This document shows positions 25,386 through 34,267 of a DNA stretch of 42,579 nucleotides, piece by piece; positions within the stretch are counted from its first letter, which is position 1; each line of letters opens with the position of its first letter. Below the pieces are notes generated by a model. It searched no databases. It saw nothing but the letters and a program-made list of their open reading frames with translations, and was not told where the DNA came from. A program made the translations under genes and the position numbers. The DNA lies in contig DXJV01000033.1 of assembly GCA_019056785.1 (NCBI GenBank), positions 1-42,579 on the forward strand, read 5' to 3'. The stretch comes from Candidatus Heimdallarchaeota archaeon (GTDB lineage Archaea > Asgardarchaeota > Heimdallarchaeia > JABLTI01).

Positions 25386-26564
25386 CTATCGCTTCAACTT
25401 TCTTCTAAGTGCAATTATTTCTAATGCTATAACAAATAAACTTACTACTCCAATCCAGGTAAAGCCTACTTGATCATAGACTGTTGAAAAGTCGGGCGTC
25501 ACAGAAAAGGGAACAGAGTACCATGCTCGTAAAACGGCTTCAGCAGGCTTGAATTGGCAAGTGTACCCTTTATCCTTTAACCAATTGGTTGAATTGTAAG
25601 GTGTCCAATCCCACCAAAAAATGCCGTGCAACCAGTTTTCCCCCCATAACGACCGGAGGAGTGCTTCATAACACATTGCTTGCTCATCTAAATCTACTCG
25701 CGCGTCTCTTTGCCAATTCCATGGTTCTCTGTTGCAACCGTTAATGCTCCGATAACCCACTTCGGTGAAAATGATTGCCCGGTGTTGTGCGCTCGCATAT
25801 TCTTTTAATGTTTGTTTTATTGTTGACCACCTGGCAATTAAATCCTCGAGTAGTGGACTATTATCCTCTGTTAAAGAGAAATAAGCATCTATGCCTATAT
25901 AATCAACTGCATCCCACCAAGTTATTTTATCATAGGAATCATAATTGGCCGCATAGGTCAGGTTGCCAGTATATACTTCCCTTACATCATAAATAATCTC
26001 ACGCCATTTTGCATCAAAGCTTTCTGAGAGGGAAAATTCGCAGCCAATACACAATAATTCAATGTTGAATTTTTGCGCGAACTTTGCCCAGCTGACAATA
26101 AATCGGTCATAGGCATTGAACCATGCTTCCGATGGCTCTATATATGCTCGCCAATCACCGGTCACGGGGTCTATCATAGGTTTTAGCATCATTTTTAACC
26201 CGAGCTCTCGTGCTCGAGCAATTGCAAGGCGTAAGGTTTCATTCCTACAAGAATATTCATCGAAATCAGGGTGAATATTCGTCGCGGTCAGATTGTCCAC
26301 AAACCACCAAAAACAGAGGGCTACCCATTCACCACCATCGTCTTTGAATTGTTGTAATGATTGATTTGAAAAAGCGCTATGAAAGGCATATTCACTAAAG
26401 GCAGTAAAGGAGGTTCCACGTAAAAAGTCATCGCCGGTAGAATTACTGGCGCGTCTTGTGCTTCCTGTGAGCTGGAAAAAGCCTAGATTGGGAGTTGCAA
26501 TTAAAAAAACCGCTATCAACCAATAACCACAAAGCATCTTAGCTGGTAAATGAGCGCTTTTCAT
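25386..26564 (-). CDS. Exported, anchored GH113-like glycoside hydrolase
   Basis: The 392-residue protein has an N-terminal hydrophobic signal (CGYWLIAVFLIATP) and ends with a membrane helix plus basic tail (FVIALEIIALRRKLKR), so the enzyme should sit outside the cell. Its TIM-barrel features match GH113 beta-mannanase-type enzymes: RGTSFTAFSEYAF at the start, MLKPMIDPVTGDWRAYI, acid/base Glu176 in CIGCEFSLSE, DYIGIDAYFSL, nucleophile Glu268 in IIFTEVGYRS and HGIFWWDWTPY near the end. The likely substrate is a beta-mannan or related polysaccharide, by family only. Confidence 0.85.
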   Translation of the reverse strand: MKSAHLPAKMLCGYWLIAVFLIATPNLGFFQLTGSTRRASNSTGDDFLRGTSFTAFSEYAFHSAFSNQSLQQFKDDGGEWVALCFWWFVDNLTATNIHPDFDEYSCRNETLRLAIARARELGLKMMLKPMIDPVTGDWRAYIEPSEAWFNAYDRFIVSWAKFAQKFNIELLCIGCEFSLSESFDAKWREIIYDVREVYTGNLTYAANYDSYDKITWWDAVDYIGIDAYFSLTEDNSPLLEDLIARWSTIKQTLKEYASAQHRAIIFTEVGYRSINGCNREPWNWQRDARVDLDEQAMCYEALLRSLWGENWLHGIFWWDWTPYNSTNWLKDKGYTCQFKPAEAVLRAWYSVPFSVTPDFSTVYDQVGFTWIGVVSLFVIALEIIALRRKLKR

Positions 26565-26688
26565 TTTCTACACACATTATACTCGCTTTTTACCTTCATA
26601 AAATCTTCTTTTTACATACCTCTCCATAGGATTCATTTCATGATTTCTTAATTCTTTGAAAGGGCGTTATAAACAAGTAAAGTAAGAT

Positions 26689-26952
26689 CTATCTTCGAGG
26701 TTTAAAACGTAAAGAGTATTTTTCCCCATAACCTTTTCCTTCTCCCCGAGGTAATCTGACTGTCCCCGTCTTCAGAATGGGTTCACCACATTTCGTACAA
26801 GAATAAATATTCTGATAATGTTTGTGTTCTTGCAGTTTTAGTAAAACAAGCTGATTACAATTCGGGCAAAATCGTAAGGTCTTAATCTCCTTGCAAGCCT
26901 TTTTGCGCCAATCAATCATTTGATCCTTATTAAAAAACTCTTCTTTAAACAT
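26689..26952 (-). CDS. Small zinc-ribbon protein
   Basis: The 87-residue protein has two CxxC knuckles, CPNC and CTKC, about 24 residues apart, a classic zinc ribbon. It is followed by a basic Gly/Arg-rich tail (RLPRGEGKGYGEKYSLRF). The start at 26950-26952 (MFKEEFFNKDQ) is preferred because a GGAGA element lies about nine bases upstream; an in-frame Met at 27000 is less supported. A nucleic-acid-binding or transcription-related role is possible but not shown. Confidence 0.7.
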   Translation of the reverse strand: MFKEEFFNKDQMIDWRKKACKEIKTLRFCPNCNQLVLLKLQEHKHYQNIYSCTKCGEPILKTGTVRLPRGEGKGYGEKYSLRFKPRR

Positions 26953-27172
26953 AGTCGGTCTCCAATTGTTGTGGTTTATTTGCTCATTGTTCTTGAACAC
27001 AATCTCACAACATAACTAGGCGGCTTCTTGTTTAAAGCAGTAAAAAGTGATATTTCTATACTGAAAAGTCTTTTTCAGATATGTTTTTCCTTAGAAATGC
27101 TTTTTCTTGTATGTCAACTCACAATTATTCAGCAGTTAGTAAAAGCGACAAAAAAGAAGAGGATGAAAAGTG

Positions 27173-27418
27173 CTACTTCTTACCTTCAATTCCATAGATG
27201 CAGAAATAGCCGCCTTGTAGATTGTCGCGTTTATAGATTGGACAGATAAAACAAGTACAACCTTTATCAACGATCTTTTCAGCAATGTCGGATTTGCCAC
27301 GAGCACAAAAGAGTGCATGTGGTAGCTGTTCTTTCAGTTTGTTTTACTTAAAGGTTGGGCATTGACCACAAAAATCTCTGCAGATCTTTAAATTTGCTTC
27401 GTTATTTTCGACTGGCAT
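27173..27418 (-). pseudogene. DUF2769-like Cys-rich protein gene with one in-frame stop
   Basis: An ATG at 27416-27418 starts MPVENNEANLKICRDFCGQC. After PTFK an in-frame TAA (27344-27346) interrupts the frame, which then continues without shift as NKLKEQLPHALFCARGKSD, then KGCTCFICPIYKRDN, then LQGGYFCIYGIEGKK, ending at TAG (27173-27175). The pattern C-x3-C-x2-CP, LFCARGKS, GCxCxxCP and YFCxxG is that of DUF2769 proteins, small archaeal Cys-rich proteins of unknown function, probably metal-binding. Eight Cys remain in order on both sides, so the lesion looks recent or the stop may be read through. The flanking 27001-27172 and 27419-27579 contain no other gene. Confidence 0.7.
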
Positions 27419-27579
27419 GAATTATTCCGCCTAATTAATAAGCTATTTGGTTCAATAAAACAATGCCCCTCTAACAAATAAAGCCGTTTCACTAAAAAAG
27501 ACGTAAAAAAGGCTTTTTACCTTTAGATACTAAAGTTTTGTAAAAAAAATAAGGGGAACGAATTCGGAAGTTACTTTCT

Positions 27580-28599
27580 TTATTTCTCCACAATCTTCAT
27601 TCCAATGGGGAAATGGTCACTGTAACCGTGGAAGTCAACAGAGGTGGTCGGCCGGCCAAATCGTCTTGGTACCCCATATTTTCCCACACGCATTTTTTCA
27701 AATCGAATGATTTCTATTGAATTAGGGACAGCTTCAAAAGCGCCATCCTCAACAAGAAATCCTTTTGAGATTAAGAATTGGTCAAGCATTGTTGGAAAAT
27801 TTTGATAATAATGTGTCCCAAGACCTTTACCCATTTCTTGCCACATGAGATTGAAAAAGCGAGGAGCTCGTTTCGTTGCGCTAATCACTTTATCTTTTGT
27901 TGAAGTACTTAAGGCGTAATCTGTTAATGACCGGTTGAATGGTTCGTCATTAAAATCGCCTAAAGCAATTATTGCGACCTGGTCACCCAATATCTGCTGG
28001 ATGCGATAATTCCAATAAGAAAGTGTTTCCCCGGCAACGATCCGATAAGGTTCTGATTCTAGAATCCCGCCACTTCTTGCTGGCCAATGGTTGCCAACAA
28101 GAATGAGGTCATTTCCCTCTTTTTTTGTTTTGAAATTGACTTGAAAGATATCCCGGGTGGCAACACGTTTCATAATGACATGCGAGAAGGTCAATCCTTT
28201 TTCAAGACGATTAGCATCGTAAATAAATGCAACATCGACGCCTCTGTTGTCTGAACAATCGTGATGGACAATTTGATAGTTTCGGTCTTTGATTTTTATC
28301 TTCTCGATCAGTTTCTGCAGTACATGGGCGTTCTCAACTTCACACACTCCAAGAATATCCGGTCCCCGTTTGTCATTCATTAATTCAATGATGTCTGCCA
28401 GCTGTCGTAATTTCTTATTCAGGACAATGTTGTTCCAACCTTTAATCTCATTCCCTATTGTTCGTTTTAACTTGTCAGAACGGTCGGGATAGTTTTCTGT
28501 ATCAAACAGATTCTCAACATTCCACCAGCTAATATAATAGCTGTTCTCGTTATCCTCTCCTTTTCGATGTCTTCTCTTTTTGGGTTTTTTATTTGGCAT
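27580..28599 (-). CDS. Endonuclease/exonuclease/phosphatase family protein
   Basis: The 339-residue protein begins with a basic tail (MPNKKPKKRRHRKG). The catalytic fold of DNase I-like enzymes follows: YISWWNVENLFD (Asn), GVCEVENAHVLQ (Glu metal ligand), VGNHWPARSG, IALGDFNDEPFNRSL (Asp and Asn) and a final GYSDHFPIGMKI (Asp-His). The layout matches bacterial and archaeal members acting on phosphodiester or phosphate esters; DNA, RNA and lipid substrates are all possible. There is no signal peptide in this start choice. An in-frame start at 28671 would overlap the lysine transaminase gene by 19 bases. It lies downstream of that gene on the same strand and may share its transcript. Confidence 0.8.
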   Translation of the reverse strand: MPNKKPKKRRHRKGEDNENSYYISWWNVENLFDTENYPDRSDKLKRTIGNEIKGWNNIVLNKKLRQLADIIELMNDKRGPDILGVCEVENAHVLQKLIEKIKIKDRNYQIVHHDCSDNRGVDVAFIYDANRLEKGLTFSHVIMKRVATRDIFQVNFKTKKEGNDLILVGNHWPARSGGILESEPYRIVAGETLSYWNYRIQQILGDQVAIIALGDFNDEPFNRSLTDYALSTSTKDKVISATKRAPRFFNLMWQEMGKGLGTHYYQNFPTMLDQFLISKGFLVEDGAFEAVPNSIEIIRFEKMRVGKYGVPRRFGRPTTSVDFHGYSDHFPIGMKIVEK

Positions 28600-28652
28600 A
28601 AAAAAAGAATAACTCGACTGTACATTTAAACTTTGTGAAGGAAAAAAAGGGG

Positions 28653-29957
28653 TTAGGAGATCTCCCGACAACTCCTAACAAAAATTTCCATTGCTCGATC
28701 AACATGTTCCTTGTCAAGGCAAAGTGGCGGTCGAAAACGAATGGATTTTTCACCGGCAGGCAAAATTAGTAATTTATTTTTGTACAATTGCTTCCGGAGT
28801 TTATCACGATGTTCTGTTGTGGGGAGGTCGAAGGCGCACATTAGTCCCCGTCCCCGGGCGTTGGACATCATCCCTGTCTCTTCACAAGCATCTTTAAGGC
28901 TCGCCAGAAGATACTCTCCAATTTTTCTAGCATTTTCAACAAGCTTCTCTTTGTGGATGATTCTAAGATACCATTTTGAACGAACCATGTCGACTAAATT
29001 ACCACCCCAAGTGGAGTTGATGCGGCTTGATTCACGAAAGACATTGTTTTCAACTTCGTCAACACGTTCTGTCACCATTATTCCACAAACTTGGGTCTTT
29101 TTCCCAAAGGCAACAATGTCTGGCTTAACAAAGTGTTCATATGCCCACATCTTTCCTGTAAGACCAATGCCAGTTTGCACTTCGTCATATATCAGCATTA
29201 TCTCATTTCTATCGCAAAGTTTTCGGAGCGCTTTGAAAAACTCAGGGCGAAAATGATTGTCCCCACCTTCTCCTTGAATGGGCTCAAGGATGAGTGCCGC
29301 CATATCCTTTGGGTTTTTGGCAATAGCTTCTTCGATCTCTTCGATTGCTTGTTTCTCCAATGCTTCAACTTTCTCAACATTTTGCTCTAGGGGGAATGTG
29401 ATTATTGGGGGTGTGATTCTTGGCCAGTTAAATTTCGGAAAATAGGCAGTCTTTCGTGGGTCTGTGGTATTAGTCAATGAAAGTGTATATCCCGAACGAC
29501 CGTGAAAAGCTTTCTTAAAATGAATCACTTGACTTCCGAGAATAGCTGTCTCTCCTGCTTTGAAATTTTTCCTAACCTTCCAATCAAAAGCCGTTTTCAA
29601 AGCATTTTCTACTGCTAGGGACCCTCCAGAAATCAAGAACAAGTGTTGAAAATCCCCTTTCATGCAAAACCGACTAAAAGTTTCCACAAATTCTGCCATC
29701 TCATCAGTATAACTGTCAGAATTTGATGGTTTATTAACAGCTGCTGCAGTTAGTTCCTTCAGCACTTCGGGTGTCCGCATTTTCGGGTAATTATTACCAA
29801 GCGGCGCTGAAGCAAAATAACTGAACATGTCAAGAAACTTTTCTCCGGTTATCTTGTCATGGAGGTAGTTTGGGGTACTTTTTTCAAGATCCACCACCAT
29901 CTCTAATCCGTCTATTAGCATGTATTTTCGTAATATTTCGAGTGCTTTTGTGGCCAT
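28653..29957 (-). CDS. lat: L-lysine 6-transaminase (lysine epsilon-aminotransferase)
   Basis: The 434-residue class III PLP aminotransferase converts L-lysine and 2-oxoglutarate to 2-aminoadipate semialdehyde and glutamate. Features of the LAT subgroup are explicit: FLDMFSYFASAPLGNNYPKM near the N-terminus, AFHGRSGYTLSLTNT, ILEPIQGEGGDNHFRPEFF, LIYDEVQTGIGLTGKMWAYE, and AFGKKTQVCGIMV with the PLP-binding Lys at 286/287, followed by SSRINSTWGGNLVDMVRS. Its ATG lies about 30 bases downstream of a TATA box, implying a leaderless or nearly leaderless mRNA. No aminoadipate semialdehyde dehydrogenase is nearby, so the pathway partner lies elsewhere. Confidence 0.9.
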   Translation of the reverse strand: MATKALEILRKYMLIDGLEMVVDLEKSTPNYLHDKITGEKFLDMFSYFASAPLGNNYPKMRTPEVLKELTAAAVNKPSNSDSYTDEMAEFVETFSRFCMKGDFQHLFLISGGSLAVENALKTAFDWKVRKNFKAGETAILGSQVIHFKKAFHGRSGYTLSLTNTTDPRKTAYFPKFNWPRITPPIITFPLEQNVEKVEALEKQAIEEIEEAIAKNPKDMAALILEPIQGEGGDNHFRPEFFKALRKLCDRNEIMLIYDEVQTGIGLTGKMWAYEHFVKPDIVAFGKKTQVCGIMVTERVDEVENNVFRESSRINSTWGGNLVDMVRSKWYLRIIHKEKLVENARKIGEYLLASLKDACEETGMMSNARGRGLMCAFDLPTTEHRDKLRKQLYKNKLLILPAGEKSIRFRPPLCLDKEHVDRAMEIFVRSCREIS

Positions 29958-29986
29958 GACTAATCGTGAATGAGCATTTTCACTTC

Positions 29987-29994
29987 TATATAAT
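29987..29994 (-). promoter_or_regulatory. TATA box for the lysine transaminase gene
   Basis: ATTATATA on the minus strand sits 30 bases upstream of the lat ATG, so transcription should start at or just before the start codon. The element is close to symmetric and could also be used in the plus direction for the hypothetical gene at 30077. Confidence 0.5.
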
Positions 29995-30076
29995 CTCTAC
30001 TATTACTTCTCAATCTGGCAAAATGTTAATGCGAGGAATCCCTTTGAATGTTCATCGATTATGCCTATTTTCAACG

Positions 30077-30484
30077 ATGGTTTTAATAGACAAGGGAGAA
30101 TTGTATTTTGGTGGCAAAGAGTTGAAGCAATTGGAAAAAATACCTGAATTACGTAAAGAACTTTTTGAGAAGTGGGCAGAGCAAATAATTCAAAGCTACA
30201 AAATTAAAGATGATGAAACACTCGAGAATATTACTGAATCTGTGGCTGAATTTTTTGACTTACTCTTTAAATATTATACTATCAAATTTACAGATCTCCA
30301 TCCCAATGGCATTTTCCCCTTCGAAATAACCCCTGATAGCAAACCGAAATTTTATGCCGACGAGGATTATTTTAACGAGCTGTTCAAAGTTGAAAACCAT
30401 CTTCGTTGGACTTACACAATCCTTTTACAAAAGCTTTATCGGGAAAAAGAATGCCCTTTTGATACTGCAGAATGCCCATATTAA
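30077..30484 (+). CDS. Hypothetical protein
   Basis: The 135-residue protein, from MVLIDKGELYFGGKEL, is soluble, mostly helical and acidic, with a Tyr/Phe-rich middle (FFDLLFKYYTIKF) and a C-terminal CPFDTAECPY holding two Cys. I do not recognise the family. The frame is open back to 29966, with another Met at 30026. The added N-terminal residues look unlike the rest, and the first of these starts would lie upstream of any transcription start directed by the TATA element at 29987. It is divergent from lat. Confidence 0.55.
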   Translation: MVLIDKGELYFGGKELKQLEKIPELRKELFEKWAEQIIQSYKIKDDETLENITESVAEFFDLLFKYYTIKFTDLHPNGIFPFEITPDSKPKFYADEDYFNELFKVENHLRWTYTILLQKLYREKECPFDTAECPY

Positions 30485-30520
30485 AAAAAGAAAAAAATTA
30501 GTTGGGCTATTTGCCTAAAT

Positions 30521-30967
30521 CTAGGTGAACCAAAAGATAGATTTCCAGACTAAAAGGAACAATAGAACCCATATGGCAATTCCAACAAAGCCTAATATGA
30601 TTCCCCCAATTGCTAACCCACGACGTTTTTCTTTAAAAACGCCAATGAAGCCTATGATTATTGCAATGAGTGAGACAGGAATTCCTAACGGTCCGACCAT
30701 GAATTGCATGAAAAAAGAAATAACACCTGCTACAAATGAAATAATTGACATTATTCCTGGATCTGTTTTTGTTGTGGGGGTAACTTGGTATGTTGTTGTT
30801 GCAGTTGTTGAATATGGCGTTGCTATACTTGTGGGCTGTATTGTGGCAGCTGACGCTGCCTTTTCAATATCTAGTTCCAAACTTGCGCCACAATTTTGAC
30901 AAAATTGGTCATCACTTTTAACAACAGAACTACAATAAGAACAAAATTTTGCTTCTTTTGAAGCCAT
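30521..30967 (-). CDS. Zinc-ribbon membrane protein (DUF4190-like)
   Basis: The 148-residue protein starts with a zinc ribbon (FCSYCSSVVKSDDQFCQNCG). A Thr/Ser-rich flexible linker (PTSIATPYSTTATTTYQ) leads to two or three membrane helices (IISFVAGVISFFMQFM, ISLIAIIIGFIGVF-type, and AIGGIILGFVGIAIWVLL) with GVFKEKRRGLAIGGIILG between them, as in DUF4190 membrane proteins. The ribbon should face the cytosol. Function unknown. It is convergent with the preceding gene. Confidence 0.75.
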   Translation of the reverse strand: MASKEAKFCSYCSSVVKSDDQFCQNCGASLELDIEKAASAATIQPTSIATPYSTTATTTYQVTPTTKTDPGIMSIISFVAGVISFFMQFMVGPLGIPVSLIAIIIGFIGVFKEKRRGLAIGGIILGFVGIAIWVLLFLLVWKSIFWFT

Positions 30968-31143
30968 CTTATTTCCCTTCTAGAATCATTATGTATAGAA
31001 TTGGTTAAGCCGTTTAATTAAACGTTTAGAAAAAAATCCTTATGAAAGATGCTCTCTTCCTAAAACTTATTAGTTTTAAAGTTTTTATTCTGATTGGAGT
31101 ATTATTTACCCTTAAGTAAAAACTCTAAGGTAGTGAAAACACA

Positions 31144-31395
31144 ATGCGACCACCGATTTGTGCGATTTGTGATAAGGATCTGGGTGAAGGTGAAGGGGGA
31201 TTAATTTACTTTAAACAACGCTTTTCTGATCGCGTCTGGGAGCGGAAAATGCAACGGATAAATGGTGTTGGCCATCCACCAAATGCCGAATGGTTCTGTG
31301 AAAAGCATTATCCTCGAGCAAAAGAACTTCAGGACCTAACAATCGATAAAGCAATTGCCATTATCCTCAAAGAAGAAGATTCAGAAAAAGGCTAA
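31144..31395 (+). CDS. Small Cys/His protein, probable zinc binder
   Basis: The 83-residue protein has a CAICDK knuckle at residues 6-9, a Gly-rich loop (GEGEGGLIYFKQRF), GVGHPPNAEWFCEKHYPRA (with Cys and His) and a helical C-terminus. C-x2-C plus H and C-x2-H could bind one zinc. It looks like a conserved small archaeal protein, but I cannot name a family. It is convergent with the large glycosidase gene. A TATA-like or AT-rich promoter is expected in 31080-31120. Confidence 0.65.
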   Translation: MRPPICAICDKDLGEGEGGLIYFKQRFSDRVWERKMQRINGVGHPPNAEWFCEKHYPRAKELQDLTIDKAIAIILKEEDSEKG

Positions 31396-31408
31396 TTCTT
31401 CTCTCCTT

Positions 31409-33808
31409 TTACTTCTTTTTTCCTTGCCTTCTATTTTTCGGTGAAAGTCTAAGGACCAGGCAATCGTCCCTTTTAATTTTAAATGGAAGGCCTTTCTGTT
31501 CAAGTTGTTCCATTGTTATTATCTTTTGCTCCAATGCCGAGCCGAAATAGGAATAAAGCAATTCAATCTTTAGTGGTTGATTTTTGGGCAGGCCTGTTTT
31601 TGCCGGGATTAGGAATTTTATTGTCCCCTCTTTTTTCTTCCCACGATTCAGGAGAAATAAGAAAAGTGATTTCTTTTCTTTGTTGACTCGCCCAACTATT
31701 TCTAATTCCACACTTGTGTCAAAAGTTTTTTTCACGTTGTTCTTATGTAACAATTCCTCAAGAAATTCTCGATTTTGTTTCTTAATTTTCTTCGAGTCAT
31801 GGTAAAAAGCATCAATAACATATCTTGCTCCGAGGGGGGTTCCAATTATGGTGTTTGTTCCTTTTCCAAGTGTGTGTCGGTAGCCAATGGTTCTATTTCG
31901 AACCCTGAGAAATGTTTCAATTCCTTCTTTTTGCCAAATGAATTCTCGAACGAGATAGTCGACTCGAATCTTTCTCCCCTCTTTTGTTGTGGCGATGGTT
32001 CCTTTCGGGCGCCAAGAACGTAAAACATTCAGCCGTTCATTTCGTTCTAGATGGTAGTTGAGATTTCTATTATATCTTCTCAATTGCCGTCGTTTTAGGA
32101 GCAAATTGATTCGTGCGCTTAACAAACGGAATACGCTAGCACTTTTGCCAAAAATTCGTTCTTTGGTCACAACTGCTGGATAGAGTTTTTGAGTGTTGAG
32201 GGGGAAACCATATTCATTCATCACTGGAAAATTAGGCCCTGTGACGAGATGCCCACCTCCTTTTACATAATCTAAAAGTTTCGTATAATCTGCTTTGATA
32301 ATTGCCCCGCGATTGTGGAAGAATATGGTTTTTAGCCGTCTCATCTCTTTCAGCGAAACTTTTTCCAGAGCAATTGGTTTGGGGTTATAGCCATTTGCAA
32401 ACAGATAACCAAGAATGCCATATTCTGCTAACATAGTTAGCACCTTTATTGGTCGAATGTTTTGTCCGCTTTGATCAAAATCACCCGGGATGGTTCGGTG
32501 ATTCATTGCATAGGTGGCAAAAGCAATTTCATCATAAATTTCTTCTGACGCAAGAAGCTCATCATTTGTTTTTTCAATGAAGGAAAAAATTTCTTTAACA
32601 GCATCCAGTCGTTTTAATTTCTTTCCTTTGTGATTTATTAGCCCTTTATAGTAGTACTTATTTCCATCGAGATCCTCGCCATCTCGCGTCATATAGAGGT
32701 TGAGTCCTTTGGCGCCATGAGCAATTGACCCCATAATGGCTTGCACTGTGGCAATGAGTTTCACTTTTACTTTGGGGTCAAACCAACCACAGCCAAGTTC
32801 TGACGCAAATAAGGGCTGATATTCTTCTTGTAAATACCCTTTGAAAATTGAGGGTGTGATAGAATTACGAAACGGATTGTCATGAATTGCTTTTATCCGA
32901 GATGTTTTTGTGTTTACTGTATAGCCATAAATTTCTACAAGTGGGGCTTTTTTCACCGGGTTTGAGGGGTTCAATTGGTTACTTTGTTCATTTATTACAT
33001 AGACTAATGGGATGTCCAATTCAGAAGCAATATCAATTAACGTTTCGAGATATTTGATGATCCAATCTTCGAGAAATGACTGCCAAATCATTGTTTTTGC
33101 AACGTTTAAGCCATCTTTCGGTGGCAAAACTTCCTCGAAGGAGAGATAGCTTTCGACACAATAGACGCTCAAGGTCTGTGGGTCGCCAAACACTTCTTCG
33201 AGCCATTGTTGGAAATACTTGATCGTTGACTCATTAAAGTCCACACGCCCAACATTATAATTGTACATCAGCCCTGTTTCATTATCTAGTTGGAAGATGA
33301 TTATCGGATCTTCGAAGTAGTCTTGAAATTCTTCTTTTAGTTTAGCATACCATTTACTCACTAGTTCAATGTATTTTGGATGATTCAAGCTAACGTTAAA
33401 ATAATTCTCATATTTCTCGAGAGAACCATCAACCCGTTTCACAATTACTTCCGGATAAAGCTCACCTATCCAAAGGGGGATGCCAAAGCCAGGATATTCC
33501 GAATAAATGAATGGCCCAGGACGAAAAATCACAGGAAGGCCAACTTTTCGGCAGATGTCGAGGAATTTCCTAAGGTCTCTTCGAGGGTTCGTTTCGCCGG
33601 TAAAATCAAAGAAGTTTTCATAAATCTCATGAAAAATCCATGGGACATAAGTAGAAATTACATTTATTTTTCCTTCTTTCTTCAGCAGTTTTAGGTCTCC
33701 CTCCCATGATTCTGGATCCACCCGAAAATAATGGTACTCCCCTGAACGCAGGAATACTTCTTTCCCATTAAGCTGGAATCGCCCATTCATCGTTGTTAAT
33801 TGATACAC
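31409..33808 (-). CDS. GH35-like beta-galactosidase / glycosidase, cytosolic
   Basis: The 799-residue protein has no signal peptide. The N-terminal TIM barrel follows GH35: FLRSGEYHYFRVDPESW, INVISTYVPWIFHEI, FDFTGETNPRRDLRKFL, LPVIFRPGPFIYSEYPGFG, acid/base Glu177 in IFQLDNETGLM and nucleophile Glu337 in LFASELGCGWF. A middle region around residue 500 (FFHNRGAIIKADY, LLDYVKGGGHLVTGPNF) resembles the GATase-like domain of large beta-galactosidases, followed by beta-sandwich parts. It would act on short beta-galactosides or related sugars inside the cell. The bond specificity is not certain: the catalytic region is GH35-like but divergent. Confidence 0.8.
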   Translation of the reverse strand: MYQLTTMNGRFQLNGKEVFLRSGEYHYFRVDPESWEGDLKLLKKEGKINVISTYVPWIFHEIYENFFDFTGETNPRRDLRKFLDICRKVGLPVIFRPGPFIYSEYPGFGIPLWIGELYPEVIVKRVDGSLEKYENYFNVSLNHPKYIELVSKWYAKLKEEFQDYFEDPIIIFQLDNETGLMYNYNVGRVDFNESTIKYFQQWLEEVFGDPQTLSVYCVESYLSFEEVLPPKDGLNVAKTMIWQSFLEDWIIKYLETLIDIASELDIPLVYVINEQSNQLNPSNPVKKAPLVEIYGYTVNTKTSRIKAIHDNPFRNSITPSIFKGYLQEEYQPLFASELGCGWFDPKVKVKLIATVQAIMGSIAHGAKGLNLYMTRDGEDLDGNKYYYKGLINHKGKKLKRLDAVKEIFSFIEKTNDELLASEEIYDEIAFATYAMNHRTIPGDFDQSGQNIRPIKVLTMLAEYGILGYLFANGYNPKPIALEKVSLKEMRRLKTIFFHNRGAIIKADYTKLLDYVKGGGHLVTGPNFPVMNEYGFPLNTQKLYPAVVTKERIFGKSASVFRLLSARINLLLKRRQLRRYNRNLNYHLERNERLNVLRSWRPKGTIATTKEGRKIRVDYLVREFIWQKEGIETFLRVRNRTIGYRHTLGKGTNTIIGTPLGARYVIDAFYHDSKKIKKQNREFLEELLHKNNVKKTFDTSVELEIVGRVNKEKKSLFLFLLNRGKKKEGTIKFLIPAKTGLPKNQPLKIELLYSYFGSALEQKIITMEQLEQKGLPFKIKRDDCLVLRLSPKNRRQGKKK

Positions 33809-34036
33809 TTTTGTCTTTGGACCCCCGAGGATGATTGTGAGTTTTAACCCTATTAATCCAAAATTATTTTCTTATTAAAAGTATTCGCATAAAAAAGTTT
33901 TAAATGACTGGTTGTTTTTCGAGAAAACTTCCTAAATTTCTTCTTTATGATAGCAAAAAATTTTGAGTTTTCAGAATGTGTAATTTAAAGTTTTTTGAAA
34001 ACAAGTGAAAAAAATGAAAAAGAGAGACATTAGTTA

Positions 34037-34108
34037 ATGTCCTTATACCTATTTTGGCAAATAATCGGTTCATTTTTCACAAATATTATTGTTATTATAT
34101 TAATTTAA
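34037..34108 (+). CDS. Putative micro-ORF 1 (23 residues, hydrophobic)
   Basis: ATG-started frame encoding a short hydrophobic peptide (MSLYLFWQIIGSFFTNI...). Its IIGSFF-x-NI core recurs in the micro-ORF at 34268, and many nucleotide differences between the two are transitions, as in decaying or diverging copies. No clear ribosome binding site is seen. It lies in the otherwise empty 33809-34267 region, for which I see no other gene. It may be a remnant of a duplicated signal-peptide-like sequence. Confidence 0.3.
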   Translation: MSLYLFWQIIGSFFTNIIVIILI

Positions 34109-34218
34109 GCAAAAAAATTGAAAAACTTCAAAAGAAGAGTTGAGAAGCTTTCTTGGTTTCAATAAGAGGACCAACTTTTTCGATAACGCTTTGTGTCGGA
34201 TTTTTTTTCTGAAAAGAC

Positions 34219-34226
34219 TTATATAG
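34219..34226 (+). promoter_or_regulatory. BRE/TATA promoter upstream of micro-ORF 2
   Basis: GAAAAGAC followed by TTATATAG is one of the best archaeal promoter matches in the window. Transcription would start near 34250, just before a GGAGA ribosome binding site at 34256-34260 and the GTG at 34268. Confidence 0.6.
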
Positions 34227-34267
34227 GAAAAAAAATAACAAAACAACAATCATTTGGAGAGTTGTTC

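Noticed and set aside
27028..27249. A 73-codon plus-strand frame
   Set aside because: It overlaps the DUF2769-like gene on the other strand and shows no protein-like pattern.
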